64,000 nt of DNA from contig JAAONU010000011.1 of assembly GCA_012932295.1 (NCBI GenBank), forward strand, positions 44,208,352 through 44,272,351, written 5' to 3'. This DNA is from Cyclina sinensis. Its lineage: Eukaryota > Mollusca > Bivalvia > Venerida > Veneridae. The notes under the pieces were generated by a model. That model did no database searches, had not been told where the DNA came from, and was given only the letters and a program-made list of their open reading frames with translations. Made by a program: the position numbers and the translations under genes. Positions 52,701 to 61,700 of this stretch are shown in pieces (position 1 is the first letter of the stretch; every line of letters begins with the position of its first letter).

Positions 52701-55700
52701 GAGAGCGTAGCCCGGTTCCACCGTTGTTTTTTTTTATACTAGTTAAGGTCCATTTTGCAAAACGTTTGAATCGAGCAAATCAAAACAAATAAAATAAAAT
52801 AGATAAATAAAAATAGAACAAAGTAAAACATGGTATTGATTTTTGAAACTAACGTAGATTCGTTGCAACTGTTGCAAATAAATCCGAATAAACAATAGTG
52901 TGCAGACCAAATATAGTGTCGACAAATAATTTGACTTATACTGAATTACATGAAATTCACAGATAAATAGACTCGAAACGGCCGGGAACGAATAAGGAAT
53001 TTGATGTTCGAATATTCGTTTTCCATGTTCGAATATATTCGAATATTCGTTTTTACAAAATTTGTTCCAATATTTCTCTTTTACCTAGTATCCGAAATTG
53101 ATTAGGTCGAATACTCTACTACTTTAATATGCTAGGAATAATCGACGATTCAGAAGACCTTATTTACTATGTCAAAGTTAATGTTTTATTGATTGTAAAT
53201 CGATATATGTATGAAACATTCTTAAGATAAATTTAGCTATAACTTATGACGCAGTAAATATCACATGGAGTCTAATTTCTACGGAATAAATATCTTCAGA
53301 CGGAATATCGACATTTCCCACCCTTTCATAACGCCGTGAACGTGAAATGAGCATCTTATTAAACATGTATGTTCTTACTTTTGTTAGATGTTGGATGATG
53401 TGAATTGAGATGATTTAGTAGGTTAGAAGTAGTCCCTTTATACTCAAACACTTTCTTGCATAGATCGCAGGTAGCTTTAGACTAATCAGTAGAACGTGAA
53501 AAGTAATTCTAAACACGGGACGACATTGCGATATATTGACTTTTGATTTTTTCAACAGAGTAGAAACGTCCAAAATCATCCCTTTAAAAAATTCTGAAAA
53601 CAATGTTTGCAAAAAAATATTGGTTCCGAGTAGAGCTTTAAATTTCCATTGGGTGAAATAGAGTTAATTTTTGAGTGATAAATATCGATTGGTCGATTGT
53701 TCTAGCATGATTAATACGTGCCGATTTTTCCTTCTTCACAAAAATTAAGACAATTATCGATTGATCGAAAAGATTAAAGCACATAAAACAATAAAGTAAG
53801 ATAATTGAAGTCGGAAAAAATTACATTATAAACTGTTGAACAGGTAAATTACAAACTGTGAAACAGGTGCCCTTTTGATCAACTATACCACTAACTGTTC
53901 ACAGATAATTGGCGATAATCGTTGACACGCGTTATACAAACATATGAACACCTGGTCAAGTGAAGGTAAAGGGTTTAATTTCCAATCTATGAAGTTTGAA
54001 AGTAAAAAAAAGAAAAAAATCAAAACATTTCTTTTTTTCGAATATTCGTATTCGTTTTTTTAGTGGTCGAATATTCGGTAGTGTTTCGAATATTCGAATA
54101 TAATTCCCGGCCCTACTCGAAAGTAAAATTCATATTGAATGTAAGTTACTCTTTTGATATCATAGATGTGAAAAATGTAAATAACTATGTCACAAAGTTA
54201 TTTAAAAAAATTGTACATTTTTATCCTCTGTTCTCAAAAAGAGGACGCTAACATAAAATGGCCTATTTCTGGGAAAAAAAACTCATTTTCCTTAAGATCG
54301 TCACAAAATATCGAAATTTCATTATAGAAAATTATTCTGTCGCATTCTAGTTGCCGGTAGAAAATAATCATAACAGCCTTATGATAGAGGTGGCCGGCGT
54401 CGGAGCTGGAAAGCTCACAATTGATCTTCGGTATAATAGACCAGCTACGGATGAGGAACTTTGTCCTTACAATATATCTGACATTGGAGTGGATGAGACG
54501 TTCCCAACGGATGCTAATTTAGAAAATGAAGGGTAATGTCTTATGACAGAATTAAATAATAGTTATGTAGCATGTATGGTAATAATTCGAGTTTCTCATT
54601 CCGTGTACGCCAAGGTTAGGGAGCCAAGCATCTGTCTGCCTTATTGTCGGTCCATTAATGTAGTATTCGTGTCAGAACTAAAAGATGCTATACAATATTT
54701 GACTTTTTTACCACCGTATGACTGAGTTGTACGTAAAAGGATTTTGAAATGATTTGGCATAAATGCTAAATATATGGAAGCAAGTCTGGAACAAGAGCGC
54801 GGTCCAAAGCATTGAGTCAAAGACAAACTTGAGTGAATATATGTATCATCTGAATGTACCCTGCATAAATGTTAATCTTGCTGTGATGATGCAGTCCGTC
54901 GCTTCATCAGATTGTGTACTAAATTGTTCGCTCCTAACCGTATAGATAGAATTTATGTTGCTTACCACAAACAGTCACCATATTTAGATGTATCATCGCG
55001 AATAAGATGTCAATCTAATAACGCCGACCGATCTTGATATTAAAGATCGAGTCATGGTAACTATCGATCACGGACAGACTTTATACACAAACCTTTTAGC
55101 CTAGAAGCAATCCATGTGTATTTCGTTTCAGCTCTGCATCTCAGTATTATATGATAGTAATGAACCCATGGAGGTTAAAAAAAGCCATATTACATAAACC
55201 AAAAAAAAGAGGAAAAACATAAACCAGAAACTACCTTTTTAGAGTATATGTAAGGTACAGATTGTTTTGATTAAAGCACTGGAGAAAAAACTTAAATCTT
55301 AAATAACTGGAACAGAACCATTATTAACTCTCTTAACGTCTAGGAACTGTGATGTATGTGGTCTTTGTGAGAGGGACCCTGTGTATTATTACGACTGCGG
55401 CTTTGGATCAACATATGACCCTCTGAATGAATATTCAGACTATGATAGAAAGAAAAGGCAAACAAGAAGAAATGCACAAACAGATCCTAAGACAACATGC
55501 ATCCGATTTAGTGTAAGGTAAATAGTGTAAACATATTAAGAATTTCTCCTGTAACCCTGTTTATGTAACATCACAATTATCTTTTAACATATGTACCAGA
55601 CAAATCAGACTAGTTATGCACAAAGTAACAAATCTTTAAAAGTATTGTGGTCTAAAATAGTTTGAATATGATAAGACGTCTTAAAAGTCCAAAAATATCG

Positions 55701-58700
55701 TCCTTGAAGTCAGCTTGATTGCATCACTTTGATAGAAACAAGTTTCTCTGACAGGTTCTCATTACTGGATGAAACATAGAACGTTTTTTGTTTCAGCTCA
55801 AAAACTGACAAAGTATTTGGTATGACAGTCGTAAACGTCGGGCTAGAGAGTAGTGTTCAGTTTATCAAGGGCGACTTAGACAAGGTATTTTTATGTGAAC
55901 TGCAATACTTTATTTTTGCCGTTCAATGTTTAAAATGAAGAAGTTGACTGAACCATAACCAGTCTCCACTCAAATCCCTTAAAAATCGTATTTTCCTCAC
56001 TATTCAGTTTTGTCTGCAGTTTTAAAGTTCACAAAATAAAATCGTAGAAACTGAAATCATTCTTTTTGGATAGTCTTGAAAAAAAACCTAATAATAATTA
56101 CTAGTTATAATTAGAAGTGCATGCAGTTTAATTACATATTTACGGAAATAAGCTGTGTTGGAGAATCAGTAACTAAATCTACCTTTAGTTTGCTTATTTT
56201 GAAATTTACACAAGGCAGCATTTTATTTAACACTCATCTTACAATTGTATTAGGGGCAAAGATATCAGATAATAATTAAGATACCCAGGATAACTGAGTA
56301 TCGGTGTTAATACGTCCTAAACTTTATGTTAGAATTTCACAATTATAATATTTTTGTATTCGATGTGTTTATGAAACAGTCGGGTCAATCTCAATTAAAT
56401 TATTTCAGAAACAGATACAGGTACTACAGTCAAATTACAAGTGGTGTAGAATTCACCATTATCGAGTTTTGCTTTTGATTAAGATTTTGAATCGACTCAA
56501 AGTAAACCACCTGCGTCAGAACTGTTGTAATCATGACTTAAATTCAGAAATTTTTGGTTATAAAATTGTTTGACAACTTTTGTTTTCTTAAATGTTAAAT
56601 TATTCAGTAAAAATCTAAATCTACAGCAACAAGATTTCATTTCAGCTTCTAAATGATGTCCCAAATATTGTGAGTTACGAGATGCCAAACAATGGCAGAG
56701 ACTTTGTCGTCTTTTACTTGAAAGAGGTAAGTTTGTGAAACAAAGTGCATGTTGTCAGATAGAAAACGAAATTCGACAAACCTCTGGAATGATTAACTGA
56801 CCGTCTAAAAACAAAAGTGGGTAACAAGAGCTGAAAAACGTAGATTTTGAAAATTTTTAGTATTGAAAAGCGTCTTATCTTAAACAGCAAAGTCTAGATT
56901 TTAGGTATTCGACTTGTAGTACTTAATAAATGTCTTTTACTAAACTATGAGTCATATATTTTACATAAAGAGGTATAGGAAATTCTACAAATGAACTATT
57001 TGTTTGACATGACTTAAATTCGTAAAGTTTTGGGTCTGAAAGTGTTTGACCACTTTTGTTTTTTAAATGTTAAATCATTTAATAAAAAATCTAAATCTAA
57101 AGTAACATAATTGGATAAGATTGAAACACATGGTAAGATTAAAAATTTCTAACAATTTCGATTCTTAACATGTAGAATTTTTATAGTGCATCTGTACAAA
57201 AAAGGTCGTCTAGCATTTTCATGCATAGTGGTATTATTAGCTAAGTTCCCATGGCGCATGTAATTGAAATGCGTTACGCTGGCCCCTCAGTAAAAGTTTT
57301 TATATATATAGTATGCCCATTAGATCATTGGGTCATTATTCGCCCGAACAGAGGCCAAACATTGATCTGACCTGAAGCGAACCTTCATGTCTGATAAAGT
57401 ATGGCCTTGAGATAGAGTATTAACAGTTGAAATAATAATATTGTCCTGAACATTTTATATTAAACTGTTAAGGCAGCTAGTAAGCGTTTCCTGGAACATG
57501 TGGAAGGCAGTATGTTTTAGAAAGCTCTTACTGGAACAGATCTCAGGGAATAATAATTACTAAAGATTTGACGTTTTACAGGAGCAGTATTGTCTCACGA
57601 TTCTCTCCCTTGACTCTCTGATTAAGCACCTTTAGTTTTTAAATACCCCGTTCACATAGCATATTCGGAGATACTATAAACATGACCTGACCAGCAATTT
57701 TCTTGATTTGCAGGCTTTGTCGATGATATTTTGACCAGATGTATTTCAAAAATGTCTTTATCTTATGTTTATTCGTTCTAATGTACATCCAAAATTTTAA
57801 GATCTGCTTGCCATTAATCCACAATTGTTCATAATATTGTATATTACTAACTACAAGATTATACCACAGAATTTGACCTTGACCTATCTTTCTGAAAAAA
57901 AAAGTAACTTCAAAGGGCTCGTCAGTTTATTATGTTTTCAGCACACTATGATGTCAAGGTCGCTCCAACTTTTGAAAATGTTTGCATATTTTCTAGGTCA
58001 CTTTGGAGAAAACCAGTTTTACGTTTCGCTTGACTGATGTTTTCAATGGTGATGTCAATCTGAGACATATTTCATCAGTTAAAGTCTATGATTACTACAA
58101 CCCAGGTAAGTTGATAACTGTTGGTACTTTTAGAATGTTAATGCACGCAGTTGTGGTAACTTATTAGACATGATGAAGCTCACATGTGATGGAAAAGAGC
58201 TCTCTCTTTCTCTCTCTCTCTCTCTCAATGTCAAAACTACCTGAAATTTCAGCAAACGGTTCAGTATTGTCAAGTGTCACCTAAAAATAATTAATCTTAA
58301 TAATCATTTAACAGCCGTAACCATGCCAGCGTGAACATCATACCGTTGAAAAAATTCCATACTTGACGTTTACTTACTTATTTTTCACCAAACAGTTTTT
58401 CATTTACACGTTTTACCATATGGTGTTTACGTCTCACAAACCAACTGTCTATCAGTCTGTCTGTATTGCGAAACTACAAAGAATGTTCATGGAGAATTAG
58501 GATGTTGACAATACTTTCGACAGATGTTTGTCATATTGAAATGACGTCTTGCAGGTGAGACCCAGGTTTCTAAGGTCAAGCTCAATGTCTGAAAACTTTG
58601 TCCGAATTGTATAGAAATTGAAGTTGAAGCAGTGTGCCCATCTCTCTGTCACCTGTAACGACAAGGGATATAAAATACTTCCTACATGTGATTTTGTGTC

Positions 58701-61700
58701 ACTTGTCATGTCGTCACTACTACAAAGCATTATAAAACATAACACATAGATACCGGATTGAGACAGTATGTCGCAAACTGCCCAATCGTCATCTGAATCG
58801 CCAGGTAGTATTAAATACTACATACTTGTTCGTTTGTTTGCTCTGTAGGTCATTTGAACATTACATTCTTTTTTAAAATAACATAGCACAATGTTACACA
58901 TTTAAACGACATGTCTTAAAATGTTCTAGTCTTCGTTCATGAGACCTTTCTGTATGTTTTTTGTCTAGTTTTATCATTTCATTTAAACAGCACTGCATCG
59001 AGCGGAACACTTTTCGTCCTTATATATATTAAATCAGCATGTATTGGGTGTTTCAGTACTGATTTCTTCAGCCTTTTTACGCATGTTTTATTTTGTTATT
59101 TTACTTTCTATTATATAGATGTGTAACCTTTAGCTTAAAAAGCTTACATTTTGATATTAGCACATTTATTTTTCAGCAAAACATAGGCCAACCTTTATAG
59201 TAAACCGATCCCGATTTACTCGATTGACGTTTCGTATTGTTGAAAAATCACTTATTTACTGAAGTGCTCTTTTAATCAGGGCCTCTTTGACCACTTATAT
59301 AACTTTTATTATGTATTTCGTTTTTATATACTTTAAATTATTATAGTCGGCATGTATTAGGTTTAGTTATACCATTGCAAGCTTTAATTTAAATTTAAAC
59401 TGTAAAAGTGTTGAAATTCTTAATGATGAATTAATGCTTTCATTAGGAATTCTTTGCTATTTTTTTAATATTAAACATAGCATTAGAAAAAGAGTTCTTT
59501 AAAATACATAGAAGATATTCAAGTTTTTTTCTATAAATACGGGATTTATTTTCATCAAGTGGTATGAATAGCAATAGCCACTCGTGAAATATGATGATTT
59601 TCATACCACGCGATGAAAATAAATCCCGTATTTATAGAAAGAACTCGAATTTTCTGTTTGTTGTATATTTTCTCTCTTTTTTGACCTTACGATTAGAAAG
59701 AATTTCCCTTTAATTTTGTGTATTGCCAGAATTCAGAAGAAATAGTCAGGCAAGACAGTAGTGAAAATACGGAAAAAATGTTTCACTGCAGTGAAAAATA
59801 TTTTTTTTTACAATGAAAATACGGAAAATGAAAATAAGCGTTTTATTCCGTCAATATTTCTCAATATTTCATTTATAAGTATATAATAAAAGGTGTTATA
59901 TATGTATTTTGTAGATCATGCTTGCACTCGTTTTCCTGGATCTGGATCAAGACAAAGTTCTGGATTAAATTACATCTGTGATGAACAATATAAACAGTGC
60001 CAGTGTTTGCCGAGTAAGTTTTAAATTCATGATTCTTAAATCACCATGCTAGCTTGCTTAGTTACAAACAGCATAAATAGTTTCATGCTGGGAATGGCTT
60101 AAAAAAGATATTAATGTTGAAACTGGTGAAAACAATTGTGACTGGAATCAGTATGTAATTAAAACAATGATACGTTTATATAATCCAGTCTCGTATGTTA
60201 TTTGAAAAAAGTATAACATTGGCTATTGTCAGCAGTGTTTTTAGATAAAAAACAGTTATTAGACAGTGTGTTTAGGGTCAAATAAACTTATTTAGGATGA
60301 ATTGTGAGATTCTATCAATTGTGAATTTAGAGATTCTGTCCAAAATGGGCACCATCATAAGGCTGAGCGTTACAAGCATAATCCAGTTCCGTATATGCAA
60401 AGTCAAGATTTTTAGAGATGATGAAATGTCCAGACTTTGTCCAGAGCATATCTTCTACATGCATGGAGGGATTTTACTATTACCTCATAGTTACAAGGAT
60501 TCACCATCATAAGACGTAGTGTCGCGCGCATGAAAAAGGTTTCTGGGTAACTCATAGTTACAAGGATTCACCATCATAAGACGTAGTGTCGCGCGCATGA
60601 AAAAGGTTTCTGGGTAAAAGGTCAAGGTCACACTTAGAACTTCTACATGCTTTGAGGGATTTTAATATAACTTGGAACAGATGTTTACTATTGTGAAGTG
60701 GAGTATCAAGGTCACTAGAGATGATGCACTAGGAATATCCTGCACTAGGAATAGTCAAACTTGCTTCCCTACTAACACCTCTTTTTATTCGTTATGCCCA
60801 AATCTTCACCAAAAGCTTTTGTGGAAGGCGTATTTTGTGACAATGGCAAATGCGAAAAAAACTCTTTAAGTGACTTTATCTTCCCAATTTTAGGATTTTG
60901 TTCTCACCCAGTGGATGTGTTGAGGCTCAATCCAGAACTTCTTTACCAGTTCACTTGCAACCCAGACAGAGCAAATTACGGTAATCTCTTATTTGGCAGC
61001 CCGTGTGTCTCTGTTAGATCTGATTATATTTCGGATTTAATGATTCAACAACTAGTTCATTCGACCTGGGTGAATAATGTAATAATATAATCAGATGGCA
61101 TGACAAACTGAAACAAAATTACTGAAGACAAGACACAGAACAAAATTAACATTCTAACAAGGTTAACAAAAGACAGTAAAATATCTTACTTTTAAATCTT
61201 TGGAATAATCAGTATTTAGCTGTATCTACAGATCATACAATCAGTGATTTTGAAACGGATAAACTTGGCCACATTCAGAATGTTCAAATGTTAGTGTCCA
61301 CAATTTCCCATTTTGGATTTCTATTTAACAGTTTACTTTTATTTTCTTTTTCTTTCAGCTGTTATCGTTGAGATTGACAATGTGGAATATGATCCTATCA
61401 CCGAACAAAAATTAGCTAGTGGTATAGCTGTCAAGATTTTACTGAAAGGTATACTTTATAGTATTAAAATACGATCCAGGAAATAAGCTCTTTTGATAAG
61501 TGTAACTATAAAAAAATATCTGTAATACGCCTGCGTAAGATGATTGTCTTTGTTCTCTGCTTGTCTTTTACGAAGTCAGTCAGCTGACATGCAATGTCAA
61601 AAAAGAAGTATCATCTTTTCCAAAAATCATTATTGTAGAAAACGCGTTTTTATATAATTAAAAGTGAAACGTATTTGCTCCGTAAGAGTACGAGGTCGAT

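Larger units (their letters stand above)
52042..54350 (+). other. Intron 30
   Basis: 2.3 kb, mostly transposable elements: a gggagcat-ended repeat (52412-52735) and a hAT element (52979-54114). Confidence 0.7.
58106..59914 (+). other. Intron 35
   Basis: 1.8 kb with a CT microsatellite at about 58200-58226 and a foldback element at 59518-59649. Nothing else recognised. Confidence 0.55.
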
